From an uncultured Butyricicoccus sp. (GTDB lineage Bacteria > Bacillota > Clostridia > Oscillospirales > Butyricicoccaceae): DNA of 64,000 bases. Shown here piece after piece: positions 27,405 to 35,903 of this stretch (position 1 is the first letter of the stretch; every line of letters begins with the position of its first letter). The notes beneath the pieces are model-generated. The model was not told where the DNA came from and did not search any database. It worked only from the letters and a program-made list of their open reading frames with translations. The position numbers were made by a program, and so were the translations under genes. Location: contig CALWUO010000006.1 in NCBI GenBank assembly GCA_944384745.1, positions 1-64,000 of the forward strand, written 5' to 3'.

Positions 27405-29159
27405 ATGGCAATAGACCCATCATTTTTAGATGAACTTAACGCTAGAAGTGATATAGTAGATGTTGTATCACGTTATGTATCACTTAAAAAAAGCGGTTCA
27501 AACTATTTTGGACTTTGCCCTTTTCATAATGAAAAATCTCCTTCTTTTTCCGTATCACAGGACAAACAAATTTTTCATTGTTTTGGTTGTGGTGTTGGTG
27601 GAGGTGTGTTGTCATTTATTATGCGAGCCGAGGGACTGGAATTTTATGATGCAGTATCCTTTCTTGCTAAACAATATGGAATGACTGTTCCAGAAAACAA
27701 TTATGACAACAAAACTTCAAAAAAACGTGAACGGCTTTTAGAGCTAATGAAAGACACCGCTAGATTTTATTACTCTGAACTTTGGAAACCCGAAAATATA
27801 AAAGTTCAACAATATTTTGTTAAAAGAGGTTTAACACGAAAAACTATGAACCGTTTTGGTTTAGGTTTTGCTCCAGATTCATTCTTTGCTACAATGGACG
27901 CTATGACATCAAAAGGCTATACAAAAGATGAGCTTTTAACGTGTGGACTTATCTCTAAAAGTGAAAAAGGCAATTTATTTGATAAATTTAGAAATCGTGT
28001 TATGTTCCCTATTTTTGATTTAAGAGGTAATGTTATAGCTTTTGGTGGTCGAGTTATGGACGACTCAAAACCTAAATATTTAAACTCGCCCGAAACATCT
28101 ATTTTTCATAAAAGCCGAAACCTTTTTGCAATAGAAAAAGCAAGAAAAACAAGCAAGGATTATTTTATTCTTGCTGAGGGTTATATGGACGTTATCGCAC
28201 TTCATCAAGCGGGTTTTGACAGTGCGGTTGCTTCTCTTGGCACAGCTTTAACTGAAGAACAAGCAAGGCTTATTGCTCGATATACTAAAAATATTATTAT
28301 CTCTTATGATGCAGATAATGCAGGTCAAGCAGCTTCACAAAGAGCCATTGATATTTTAAAAAAATCTGGGCTTAATGTGCGTGTACTTCGCATACCAAAT
28401 GCAAAAGACCCTGACCAGTTTATAAAAGAAAAAGGTGCTGATGCTTTTCGCAGACTTATTGAACAAAGTGCTGACGATATAGCATATAAACTAAATAATA
28501 TCGCCTCAAAGTTTGACCTTGAGGAAGACCAAGACAGAATTTCTTTTTTAAAAGAAGCTTCTTACATGTTATCTTTTATAGATAGTGATATAGAACGTGA
28601 AATTTATACTTCTCGTGCGGCCAATATGGCTAAAATATCAACTCAATCTATGATGATTGAAGTCAAAAAGGCTGTTGAAAAACGCAAGCAAGCTTTGCAA
28701 AAACAAAAAAAACGTGAAGTACGTTCAGCCGTTGACAAAGCTCAACCAAAAGATAAAACACTTAAATATGAAAATGTAAATTCCGCTAGGTCTGAAGAGG
28801 AAATTTTATTGGTTATTTTCGGAGATAATAGTTTAATAGGTTATCTAAATGGTAAAATCTCATCAGAGGACTTTACTTCTCCTATATTAAAAGCATTTTT
28901 TGTACATGCTCTTGAGCTTTATAAAAATGGTAAAAATATAACTATTCCCGCTTTTGAAGGTTATTTTGACCCTGAGGCACTTTCACTGCTTACAAATATA
29001 ACAAGCAGACCTATGCCATCTATGCGTGAAAAAGCTCTTGATGACTCTATAAATAACATAAAATGTCGTCAGATGAAAAATACTGATAACTATAATGACC
29101 CTTTGTTAGCATATGCAAAGGCTAGAAAAGAAAATATTTTTGGAGGTAATAGAATATGA
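27405..29159 (+). CDS. dnaG: DNA primase
   Basis: Makes RNA primers at the replication fork. It is 584 aa. The zinc-binding domain has Cys38, His41, Cys59 and Cys62. The catalytic core carries the TOPRIM acidic residues in [26 protein letters not shown] and the DADNAGQ segment (SYDADNAG). The C-terminal helicase-binding region is poorly conserved, as usual. AAGGAGG lies 8 bases upstream of the ATG. Its stop overlaps the rpoD start by 4 bp, the classical macromolecular synthesis operon arrangement. Confidence 0.97.
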   Translation: MAIDPSFLDELNARSDIVDVVSRYVSLKKSGSNYFGLCPFHNEKSPSFSVSQDKQIFHCFGCGVGGGVLSFIMRAEGLEFYDAVSFLAKQYGMTVPENNYDNKTSKKRERLLELMKDTARFYYSELWKPENIKVQQYFVKRGLTRKTMNRFGLGFAPDSFFATMDAMTSKGYTKDELLTCGLISKSEKGNLFDKFRNRVMFPIFDLRGNVIAFGGRVMDDSKPKYLNSPETSIFHKSRNLFAIEKARKTSKDYFILAEGYMDVIALHQAGFDSAVASLGTALTEEQARLIARYTKNIIISYDADNAGQAASQRAIDILKKSGLNVRVLRIPNAKDPDQFIKEKGADAFRRLIEQSADDIAYKLNNIASKFDLEEDQDRISFLKEASYMLSFIDSDIEREIYTSRAANMAKISTQSMMIEVKKAVEKRKQALQKQKKREVRSAVDKAQPKDKTLKYENVNSARSEEEILLVIFGDNSLIGYLNGKISSEDFTSPILKAFFVHALELYKNGKNITIPAFEGYFDPEALSLLTNITSRPMPSMREKALDDSINNIKCRQMKNTDNYNDPLLAYAKARKENIFGGNRI

Positions 29160-30376
29160 ACCAAAGTGCGGAACAGCAAATGCAAGTTATCCGTGACCTT
29201 CTTGCTCTAGGTAAGAAAAATGGTAAACTTACATTAAAGGAAATTGCAGATGCACTAAGTGCCGTTGAGCTTGAAACAGAGGATATTGACAAGCTATATG
29301 AAACCTTTGAACATGAAGGGATTGAAATTGAAGGCGGAGATGTGCTTGAAACACCAATAGGTGATGATGAGGCAGAGTTTAAAGCGTCTGAAGTTGAAGA
29401 AGTGCCAGAAGAAGAACTGGTCGACACCTCAGTTTTAGCAGAAGGTTTTGCTATTGATGACCCTGTTCGTATGTATTTAAAGGAAATTGGTAAGGTTGAC
29501 CTTCTATCCCCTGAAGAAGAAATTGACCTTGCTAAGAAAATTATGGACGGTGTAGCCGCATCTGAAAAAATGGACGAATATGAGGCAAAACAAAATCATG
29601 ATGCTGTTCAAGCTGATGAAATTGTACAGTGGAACCGTGCAATCAAAGCTGGTGAACGTGCTAAAAAACGTCTTGCAGAGGCTAACTTACGCCTTGTTGT
29701 ATCCATTGCTAAACGTTATGTTGGTCGTGGTATGTTGTTCTTAGACTTAATTCAAGAGGGTAACTTAGGTCTTATAAAGGCTGTTGAAAAGTTCGACTAT
29801 ACCAAGGGTTATAAGTTCTCAACCTATGCTACATGGTGGATACGCCAAGCCATTACAAGAGCTATTGCAGACCAAGCTAGAACTATACGTATTCCTGTAC
29901 ACATGGTAGAAACCATTAACAAAGTTATTCGTGTATCACGTCAGCTACTTCAAGAATTAGGTCATGACCCATCACCAGAAGAAATTGCAGCAGAAATGAA
30001 TATGCCTGTTGACCGTGTGCGTGATATTCTAAAAATCGCACAAGAGCCTGTTTCTCTTGAAACTCCTATTGGTGAAGAAGAAGATTCACATTTAGGTGAT
30101 TTTATTCCAGATGATGATGCTCCAGAACCAGCGGAGGCGGCTTCCTTTATGCTTTTAAAAGAACAGCTTGTCGAGGTACTGCAAACACTCACACCAAGGG
30201 AAGAAAAAGTTCTTCGTTTGCGTTTTGGTATTGATGATGGTCATACTCGTACACTTGAAGAAGTCGGCAAGGAATTTAAGGTAACTCGTGAACGTATTCG
30301 CCAAATTGAGGCTAAGGCACTTCGCAAACTGCGTCACCCATCACGTTCTAAAAAGTTAAAAGATTTCTTAAACTAA
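29156..30376 (+). CDS. rpoD: RNA polymerase primary sigma factor (SigA/RpoD)
   Basis: Principal sigma factor. It is 406 aa, slightly longer than B. subtilis SigA. Region 1.1 is acidic, around residues 1-90. Region 1.2 starts [22 protein letters not shown]. Region 2 contains the core-binding [21 protein letters not shown] and the -10-melting [13 protein letters not shown]. Region 4.2 ends with [28 protein letters not shown] and reads the -35 element. It has its own Shine-Dalgarno (TTGGAGG) inside dnaG. Confidence 0.98.
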   Translation: MNQSAEQQMQVIRDLLALGKKNGKLTLKEIADALSAVELETEDIDKLYETFEHEGIEIEGGDVLETPIGDDEAEFKASEVEEVPEEELVDTSVLAEGFAIDDPVRMYLKEIGKVDLLSPEEEIDLAKKIMDGVAASEKMDEYEAKQNHDAVQADEIVQWNRAIKAGERAKKRLAEANLRLVVSIAKRYVGRGMLFLDLIQEGNLGLIKAVEKFDYTKGYKFSTYATWWIRQAITRAIADQARTIRIPVHMVETINKVIRVSRQLLQELGHDPSPEEIAAEMNMPVDRVRDILKIAQEPVSLETPIGEEEDSHLGDFIPDDDAPEPAEAASFMLLKEQLVEVLQTLTPREEKVLRLRFGIDDGHTRTLEEVGKEFKVTRERIRQIEAKALRKLRHPSRSKKLKDFLN

Positions 30377-30384
30377 TAAAACTG

Positions 30385-30416
30385 GAAAACAGCATTTACT
30401 TGCTGTTTTCTTTTTG
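30385..30416 (+). terminator. Terminator of dnaG-rpoD
   Basis: GAAAACAGCA and TGCTGTTTTC pair perfectly around six bases and are followed by TTTTT. Confidence 0.88.
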
Positions 30417-30445
30417 TATAAATTTAAATTTAGAAAGATGATATT

Positions 30446-31294
30446 ATGAAATCAAAAAATAAAGCTATTTTATATATTTTATGCTCTGCATTTTGCTTTG
30501 CACTTATGAACACATTTGTAAAACTTTCTGGTGATATTCCATCTATACAGAAAAGTTTTTTTAGGAATTTTGTTGCTCTTTTATTTGCAGCATTTATAAT
30601 TATTCGTGAACAAAACGGCTTTAAAATACAAAAGCGAAATTTACCATTTTTATTTATTCGCTCTTTTATGGGTACAATAGGTATTTTATGCAATTTTTAT
30701 GCTGTTGACCATTTGCTTTTATCTGATGCTTCAATGTTAAATAAACTTTCACCATTTTTTGCAATTTTATTTTCCTATTTGTTTCTCAAAGAAAAGCTTA
30801 AACTTTATCAAGTGTTTGGAATACTAGCCGCCTTTGTTGGTGCATTGCTTATTGTTAAACCTGGTTTTTCAATTTCAGCATTTCCAGCATTTATAGGTGT
30901 GTTTGGAGGACTTTCAGCAGGTGCAGCTTATACAGCGGTTAGATATTTAGGACAACGTGGTGAACAAGGTGCTATGATTGTACTATTTTTCTCAGGGTTT
31001 TCCTGTCTAGTCACATTACCCGTTTTATTATTCGATTATACCCCGATGTCAATTTATCAAGTTTTAATGCTTTTACTTGCGGGACTTAGTGCGGCAGGCG
31101 GTCAATTTTCCATTACAGCAGCATATTCAAATGCACCTGCAAGAGAAATTTCCGTTTATGACTATACACAAGTTATTTTCTCTGCCCTGCTTGGTTTTAT
31201 ATTATTCTCACAAGTTCCAGATATTATAAGCATATTAGGCTATATTATAATATGTGGTGTATCAGTTGTAATGTATAAACTAAATATGAAATAA
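30446..31294 (+). CDS. DMT-superfamily (EamA) transporter
   Basis: Inner-membrane protein of 282 aa with about ten hydrophobic helices arranged as two EamA repeats: residues about 8-137 and 147-278. The end of the first repeat, KEKLKLYQVFGILAAFVGALLIVKPGF, is the typical EamA motif. Such proteins export metabolites or amino acids, or import nucleotide sugars; the substrate cannot be predicted. It is monocistronic between two terminators. Confidence 0.85.
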   Translation: MKSKNKAILYILCSAFCFALMNTFVKLSGDIPSIQKSFFRNFVALLFAAFIIIREQNGFKIQKRNLPFLFIRSFMGTIGILCNFYAVDHLLLSDASMLNKLSPFFAILFSYLFLKEKLKLYQVFGILAAFVGALLIVKPGFSISAFPAFIGVFGGLSAGAAYTAVRYLGQRGEQGAMIVLFFSGFSCLVTLPVLLFDYTPMSIYQVLMLLLAGLSAAGGQFSITAAYSNAPAREISVYDYTQVIFSALLGFILFSQVPDIISILGYIIICGVSVVMYKLNMK

Positions 31295-31296
31295 AA

Positions 31297-31340
31297 ACAG
31301 GCGAACAGATATAACATTTACTCTGTTCGCCTAAATATTT
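31297..31340. terminator. Terminator after the DMT transporter
   Basis: AGGCGAACAGA and TCTGTTCGCCT form an 11-bp stem; the rightward tail AAATATTT is weak, and A-rich sequence lies on the other side. Confidence 0.6.
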
Positions 31341-31396
31341 GAATTTATCATAATATGTAATTCTTGTTGCTTTGCCAATCAAAAAATTTTCAAGTT

Positions 31397-31600
31397 TTAC
31401 ATTGCAATCTGCTGGACATAATCTTCAATCACATCATAAAAATGAATTAAAGATACTTCCAATTTATTAAGAGTATCAGCAAGTTTTTCAACCTCACCAT
31501 AATTTTGTGAAATATCACATATAGTATTTAATACTTTATCGTCTTCACAAGCTGAAATACCATTTTGTCCATTTTCCTTTACTGCAACATACCTTAACAT
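31397..31600 (-). CDS. Small DUF6514-like protein
   Basis: 67-aa soluble protein. Its layout (short strand with V-K-E-N-G, an ICDIS-like turn, VEKLADTLNKLEVSLIHFYDVIEDYV at the end) resembles the uncharacterised DUF6514 group of Clostridia, in which a VE-L-CN-L-xPxHLxDVxEDFL pattern is typical. I start it at 31600 because AAGGAG lies 6 bases upstream; a longer reading from 31645 lacks a site. It is alone on the strand, next to rpmB. Function unknown. Confidence 0.65.
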   Translation of the reverse strand: MLRYVAVKENGQNGISACEDDKVLNTICDISQNYGEVEKLADTLNKLEVSLIHFYDVIEDYVQQIAM

Positions 31601-31696
31601 AACATACTCCTTACCCTTCTTGGTTTTGCTTACATATAATAACATTTAACCTAAAAAAATCTTGTCGAAATATGTAGTTAGATATATTTTTATAAA

Positions 31697-31726
31697 AGAA
31701 AAAAACCACCCGAAAAAAGAGTGGTC
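31697..31726 (-). terminator. Terminator of rpmB
   Basis: Leftward ACCAC and GTGGT pair and are followed by seven T. Confidence 0.65.
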
Positions 31727-31761
31727 TTTGTGAAATTCGTCAAGATGTACCAATCTAAAAA

Positions 31762-31950
31762 TTAGATTGCACGAGTAACCTTGCCGGAGCGGAGGCATCG
31801 AGTACATACGTTGACATGGCATGGAGTACCGTTTACAATCGCCTTAACACGACGAACGTTAGGCTTCCAAGTTCTGTTAGAACGTCTGTGAGAGTGAGAA
31901 ACCTTGATACCAAAGGTTACGCCCTTACCGCAAATATCACACTTTGCCAT
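31762..31950 (-). CDS. rpmB: 50S ribosomal protein L28
   Basis: Large-subunit protein of 62 aa. It keeps both CxxC pairs (CDIC at 4-7 and CTRC near 48-51), so it is the zinc-binding form, not the zinc-independent paralogue. SHSHRRSNRTWKPN is the family core. AAGGAGG precedes the ATG. It is monocistronic, with a promoter and a terminator. Confidence 0.96.
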   Translation of the reverse strand: MAKCDICGKGVTFGIKVSHSHRRSNRTWKPNVRRVKAIVNGTPCHVNVCTRCLRSGKVTRAI

Positions 31951-31994
31951 TTTCCTACACCTCCTTATCTACAAGGCATTGAGTAACGTATATA

Positions 31995-32023
31995 ATATTA
32001 CCATGAAGTTTAGGAAAAATCAA
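31995..32023 (-). promoter_or_regulatory. Promoter of rpmB
   Basis: Leftward -35 TTGATT, 17-bp spacer, -10 TAATAT. Confidence 0.65.
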
Positions 32024-32082
32024 GTGTTTTTTTGATTTTTTTTGGAAGATATAAAAAATATCTGTATATCTGTGTATAAGCG

Positions 32083-32111
32083 TTGAAAAATGGTAAAAAT
32101 TCGTCTATAAT
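32083..32111 (+). promoter_or_regulatory. Promoter of hprK
   Basis: -35 TTGAAA, 17-bp spacer, -10 TATAAT, giving a start near 32118. Confidence 0.75.
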
Positions 32112-32153
32112 AAGCATAATAAATCCCCCAAAAATCGCAGGAGGGCTGAGAAA

Positions 32154-33086
32154 ATGCAGTTAAAAGAGTTTGGTGTGTCTTTAAAAGACCTTATTCAAGA
32201 ATTTGATTTTGAAGTAGTTTATGGACCAGATGGATTTGAAAAAACTGAAATTACAAAAGACGATGTAAGCCGTCCAGGTTTACAGCTCGCTGGTTTCTTT
32301 GACTTTTTTGACCCTAACCGTTTACAAGTTATGGGCAAGGTCGAAACAACATATGTAGAAAGTTTTGAGTCTGAAAAACGTCAAGAGATTTTTGACAGAT
32401 TATTTCAAACTGGTATTCCAGCTATGATTATATCCAGAAATATTGATGTATTCCCTGAATGTATTGAAGCTGCAAAAAAATTTAATGTTCCAATTTTAAG
32501 AACAAATGAATTTACTTCCACCATTATGAATGCACTTGTTGCCTCTCTTAAAGTTTCTCTTGCACCACGAATTACACTTCATGGTGTGCTTATTGAAATC
32601 TATGGTGAAGGTGTTCTACTTTTAGGCGACTCTGGTGTTGGTAAATCAGAAACCGCTATTGAGCTTGTTAAACGTGGTCATAGACTTATCGCTGATGATG
32701 CTGTTGAAATTAAACGTGTATCAGATAAAACCCTTGTTGGTGCTTCTCCTGACGTTATACGTTATTTCATCGAGCTTCGTGGCATAGGTATTGTTGATGT
32801 ACGTCGTATTTTTGGTGTAGGCTCTGTAAAACTTACAGAAAAAATTGAACTTGTTATCAACCTTGAAAACTGGGAAGATGGCAAGCAATATGATAGACTC
32901 GGTCTTGATGGTCAAACAACAAGCATTTTAGATATTCGTGTTCCATCTTTGACTATTCCTGTTAAACCAGGTAGAAATCTAGCTGTAATTATTGAAGTTG
33001 CCGCTATGAATAACCGTTATAAGAAAATGGGTTATAATGCGGCTAAGGAGCTTCAAGAACGCATGCTTCGCTCATTTGGTAATTAA
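32154..33086 (+). CDS. hprK: HPr kinase/phosphorylase
   Basis: Phosphorylates or dephosphorylates Ser46 of HPr, the central switch of carbon catabolite repression in Bacillota. It is 310 aa. The P-loop GDSGVGKS is at 158-165; the N-terminal half is the typical MurF-like domain. The K-loop and the C-terminal signature ELRGIGIVDVRRIFG are present. GGAGGG precedes the ATG. It heads a unit with a PHP phosphoesterase. Confidence 0.96.
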   Translation: MQLKEFGVSLKDLIQEFDFEVVYGPDGFEKTEITKDDVSRPGLQLAGFFDFFDPNRLQVMGKVETTYVESFESEKRQEIFDRLFQTGIPAMIISRNIDVFPECIEAAKKFNVPILRTNEFTSTIMNALVASLKVSLAPRITLHGVLIEIYGEGVLLLGDSGVGKSETAIELVKRGHRLIADDAVEIKRVSDKTLVGASPDVIRYFIELRGIGIVDVRRIFGVGSVKLTEKIELVINLENWEDGKQYDRLGLDGQTTSILDIRVPSLTIPVKPGRNLAVIIEVAAMNNRYKKMGYNAAKELQERMLRSFGN

Positions 33087-33163
33087 ACAAACCTATCAGG
33101 GCTGTAACTATGGTTGCAGTCCTGTTCTATTGCTTAAATTTAAGAAAGGACTTATTTTTATTT

Positions 33164-33913
33164 ATGATTAAACTTGTAGCAGATTTACACACTCATACTA
33201 ATGTTTCTCATCACGCTTATAGCTCTCTTGAAGAAATGGTTCAAGGTGCAAAACGTGCAGGACTTAATGCTATTGCAATAACAAATCACGGTCCAAGCAT
33301 GGTAGATGGTGCTCATCAATGGCATTTTTCAAACTTAAATATAGTACCTCGCAAAATTGATGGTGTTTGTGTAATCCGTGGCATTGAAATGAATATTATG
33401 CCCCCAAATGGCAGCACTGACCCTATGGAAGAAAGACATTTTAAACATTTGGATTATGTTATTGCGTCTTTTCATGAACCTTGTTTTCCTCCTGTAAATT
33501 CTGAAGTTCATACAAAAGCTTTAGAAAACATTTTAAGAACTCCATATGTTACAACTTTAGGTCATCTAGGCAACCAAAACTATGTATTTGACCAAGAAAG
33601 GATTATTTCTCAATGCAATGAATTTGGAAAAATTGTTGAAATAAATAATAATTCCCTTGCAATAAGAAAAGGCAGTAAAGAAAACTGCAAAAACATTGCT
33701 AAACTTTGCATGAAATATAATGTACCTATTGTTGTTACAAGTGACTCCCATATATCTTTTATGGTTGGTAAAACTGACTCTGCAATAGCTATGCTTGAAG
33801 AAATTGATTTCCCAGAAGAGCTAATAATAAATGCAAATTTTGACCGCTTAAATAATTATTTTAAGAAGATACGCAATATAAATTTATATGAGTTTGAAGA
33901 AGGACAAGTATAA
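33164..33913 (+). CDS. PHP-domain phosphoesterase (YcdX-like)
   Basis: Predicted metal-dependent phosphatase of 249 aa. The first PHP motif DLHTHTNVS lies near the N-terminus. Further ligands are seen in AITNHGPSM, EMNIMP, SFHEPCFPP, LGHLGN and TSDSHISFM, which together make a complete trinuclear metal site. I start it at 33164 because PHP proteins begin a few residues before the motif; AAAGGA is 13 bases upstream, somewhat far, and a start at 33110 would add an unlikely hydrophobic tail. It is 77 bp after hprK. The substrate is unknown. Confidence 0.85.
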   Translation: MIKLVADLHTHTNVSHHAYSSLEEMVQGAKRAGLNAIAITNHGPSMVDGAHQWHFSNLNIVPRKIDGVCVIRGIEMNIMPPNGSTDPMEERHFKHLDYVIASFHEPCFPPVNSEVHTKALENILRTPYVTTLGHLGNQNYVFDQERIISQCNEFGKIVEINNNSLAIRKGSKENCKNIAKLCMKYNVPIVVTSDSHISFMVGKTDSAIAMLEEIDFPEELIINANFDRLNNYFKKIRNINLYEFEEGQV

Positions 33914-33969
33914 TCTTTTGTGATATAAATACAAATTCCATAGTAAAAACCGACTTAAATTGAATTTAT

Positions 33970-33986
33970 TTTACATTTTTGTTACA
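33970..33986 (-). promoter_or_regulatory. Candidate WalR box upstream of the amidase gene
   Basis: On the minus strand the site reads TGTAAC-AAAAA-TGTAAA, an exact fit to the WalR (YycF) consensus TGTWAH-N5-TGTWAH, about 10 bp ahead of the -35. One half also forms an imperfect inverted repeat with TGTAAC at 33996-34001. WalR controls cell-wall hydrolases in Bacillota, which agrees with the gene downstream. Confidence 0.45.
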
Positions 33987-33994
33987 TATAATAT

Positions 33995-34022
33995 TTGTAA
34001 CTTGAGAATTTTGTACTATAAT
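33995..34022 (+). promoter_or_regulatory. Promoter of the amidase gene
   Basis: -35 TTGTAA, 16-bp spacer, -10 TATAAT. The 5' leader then contains a tight hairpin, GGCTGC-TT-GCAGCC, at 34052-34065. Confidence 0.6.
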
Positions 34023-34097
34023 GTTATATTATATCTGTTAGGTTTTTTTACGGCTGCTTGCAGCCATATTACTTTTAAAAAATAGAAAGGATTTACT

Positions 34098-35447
34098 ATG
34101 CGAAAAAGATTTATAGCATTTACGCTGCTATTTTCTTCCATGCTCTCTGGCATAAGTTATGCAGCAAATGAACCAACAGAAATTCAAACTGATATCCCTG
34201 CTGTTTATTCTGCAACTACTCAAGGCAAAAAAGCATATGTCAGCAAAATGGAAATTTATTTGGACGGTGAACAAGTTAAACCTACTGCATATCTTATCAG
34301 TGTTGATTCTTATAGTGCATATACATATTTTAAACTTAGAGATTTGGCATATCTTATGAATGGCAAGGATTGTCAATTCAGTGTTGAATATAACGAGAAA
34401 ACAAAACAAATTATCGCAAAAAGCGGTGAAAAATACGTTCCAAACGGTTCTGAAATGAAAGCTTCAAGCAGTGGTGACCAAACTGCTTATGAAACAGATA
34501 GTCCAATCTGGCTAGATGGCAAAAAAGTGGATATGGAAGCTTATAATATAAATGGTAACACATATTATAAACTACGTGATATGGGCGAGGTTTTTGGTTT
34601 TGAGGTTTCCTATAAGGATTCTAGCAGACAAGCTATAATTCGTACACCAAGTTATAAAGGTCCTGACACTCCTGAGGAAAGCCAGCCTGAAGAGAGCAAG
34701 CCTGAAGAAACAAACCCAGAACAAAGCCAACCAGAACAAACCACACCAAATGACACTACTACACCAACTCCACAGCCAACTCCTGAACCTGTAACACCTA
34801 ATAAAGTTGATGGTGTAATAACCGTTCTTATTGATGTTGGTCATGGTGGTTCTGACCCTGGTGCTGGTGGTACTGCTCCTTATGATTTCTTCACATACCA
34901 AAATCGTAAAGTTAGTGCTGGTGGCGGTATATATGAAACCGATTTTAATTTACCTGTTGCTCTCTGTCTGCGTGATTTACTTGAAGCAAGCGGTGCAAAG
35001 GTTATTATGAGTGCTGAAACAGATAAAACTGTAACTTTTTCTGACCGTAAAAAGATAATAGAAAGCAATGCAGATACTGCTGATATGTTAATCAGCATAC
35101 ATCATAATGCATTTAATGGAAACGCCTCTGGTTTTGATATTCTTGCACAGATTAAATATAAAAATGGTGGCGATGGATTAGAACTTGCTCAATCTTTTGA
35201 AAAGCAATATCTTGAAGACGGCAGAAAACGACATGCCCCAACCACATTTAAAGAGGGTAGTAATGGCGATTATTACGCAATTCTACGCTATGCCGCAAAT
35301 GTTGATTTACTTGCTATAATCAGCGAATATGCATATATCGACAATGTAAACGATGTAGAATGTATACTAAGTAATGAAGGTGTTGAAAGAGAAGCTAAAG
35401 CAATGCATGATGCAATTTTGGATTTCTATTCAACACATGAATATTAA
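34098..35447 (+). CDS. Secreted N-acetylmuramoyl-L-alanine amidase with two stalk domains
   Basis: Cleaves the amide bond between MurNAc and the peptide in peptidoglycan, outside the cell. It is 449 aa: signal peptide 1-22, two copper-amine-oxidase-N-like stalk domains (about 45-110 and 132-186, each with YFKLRD or YYKLRD), an extended Pro/Glu/Ser/Thr linker 188-236 built from PEES/PEQS-like repeats, then an Amidase_3 domain. The zinc and catalytic residues are His249 (DVGHGGSDPG), Glu280 (YETDFNLPVA), His335 (SIHHNAF) and Glu410 (ISEYAY). AAAGGA precedes the ATG. It may be cotranscribed with the next gene, 17 bp on. Confidence 0.92.
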   Translation: MRKRFIAFTLLFSSMLSGISYAANEPTEIQTDIPAVYSATTQGKKAYVSKMEIYLDGEQVKPTAYLISVDSYSAYTYFKLRDLAYLMNGKDCQFSVEYNEKTKQIIAKSGEKYVPNGSEMKASSSGDQTAYETDSPIWLDGKKVDMEAYNINGNTYYKLRDMGEVFGFEVSYKDSSRQAIIRTPSYKGPDTPEESQPEESKPEETNPEQSQPEQTTPNDTTTPTPQPTPEPVTPNKVDGVITVLIDVGHGGSDPGAGGTAPYDFFTYQNRKVSAGGGIYETDFNLPVALCLRDLLEASGAKVIMSAETDKTVTFSDRKKIIESNADTADMLISIHHNAFNGNASGFDILAQIKYKNGGDGLELAQSFEKQYLEDGRKRHAPTTFKEGSNGDYYAILRYAANVDLLAIISEYAYIDNVNDVECILSNEGVEREAKAMHDAILDFYSTHEY

Positions 35448-35464
35448 TAAAAAGGACTGATTTT

Positions 35465-35863
35465 ATGACAAAAGTAGAAAAAGCAGTTAGCCTACATGAT
35501 AAGGGTTATAACTGTGCACAAGCTGTTGTATGTGCATTTGCAGACGATTTAGGACTAGATGAACAAACCGCTTATAAAATAAGCGAAGCATTTGGTCTTG
35601 GTGTTGGTCAAATGCAAATTTGCGGAGCTGTATCTGGTGCTTGTATGCTTGCAGGTATGAAAAACAGCGGTGGACTTGAAAACGTGGGTAAAACCAAAGG
35701 TGAAACTTATAAAATCAATCGTGCCATTGCTGATGAGTTTAAGCAGATGAACAGTAGCGTTATCTGTAAAGAACTTAAAGGCGTTGAAACTGGAACTGTT
35801 CTTCGTTCCTGTACAGGCTGTATTGAAGATGCAGTAAAAATTGTAGAAAAATATTTAAAGTGA
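35465..35863 (+). CDS. C_GCAxxG_C_C family redox protein
   Basis: Soluble protein of 132 aa with the spaced cysteines of this family: GYNCAQAV near residue 15, QICGAVSGACMLAG near 51, VICKELKG near 100 and SCTGCIEDAV near 118. The family is assumed to bind a metal or act in electron transfer, often beside redox enzymes. Its partner here is a cell-wall amidase, which gives no clue to function. The start follows AAAAAGGA. Confidence 0.85.
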   Translation: MTKVEKAVSLHDKGYNCAQAVVCAFADDLGLDEQTAYKISEAFGLGVGQMQICGAVSGACMLAGMKNSGGLENVGKTKGETYKINRAIADEFKQMNSSVICKELKGVETGTVLRSCTGCIEDAVKIVEKYLK

Positions 35864-35872
35864 TAAATTAAA

Positions 35873-35903
35873 CGGGTTGATATAAAATCAACCCGCTTTT
35901 TTT
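35873..35903. terminator. Terminator after the C_GCAxxG gene
   Basis: CGGGTTGAT and ATCAACCCG form a 9-bp stem followed by CTTTTTTT. It may also stop the leftward Dxs transcript. Confidence 0.85.

Noticed and set aside
33090-33130. Terminator between hprK and the PHP gene
   Set aside because: CAGGGCTG and CAGTCCTG can pair imperfectly, but there is no T tail and the genes run in the same direction.
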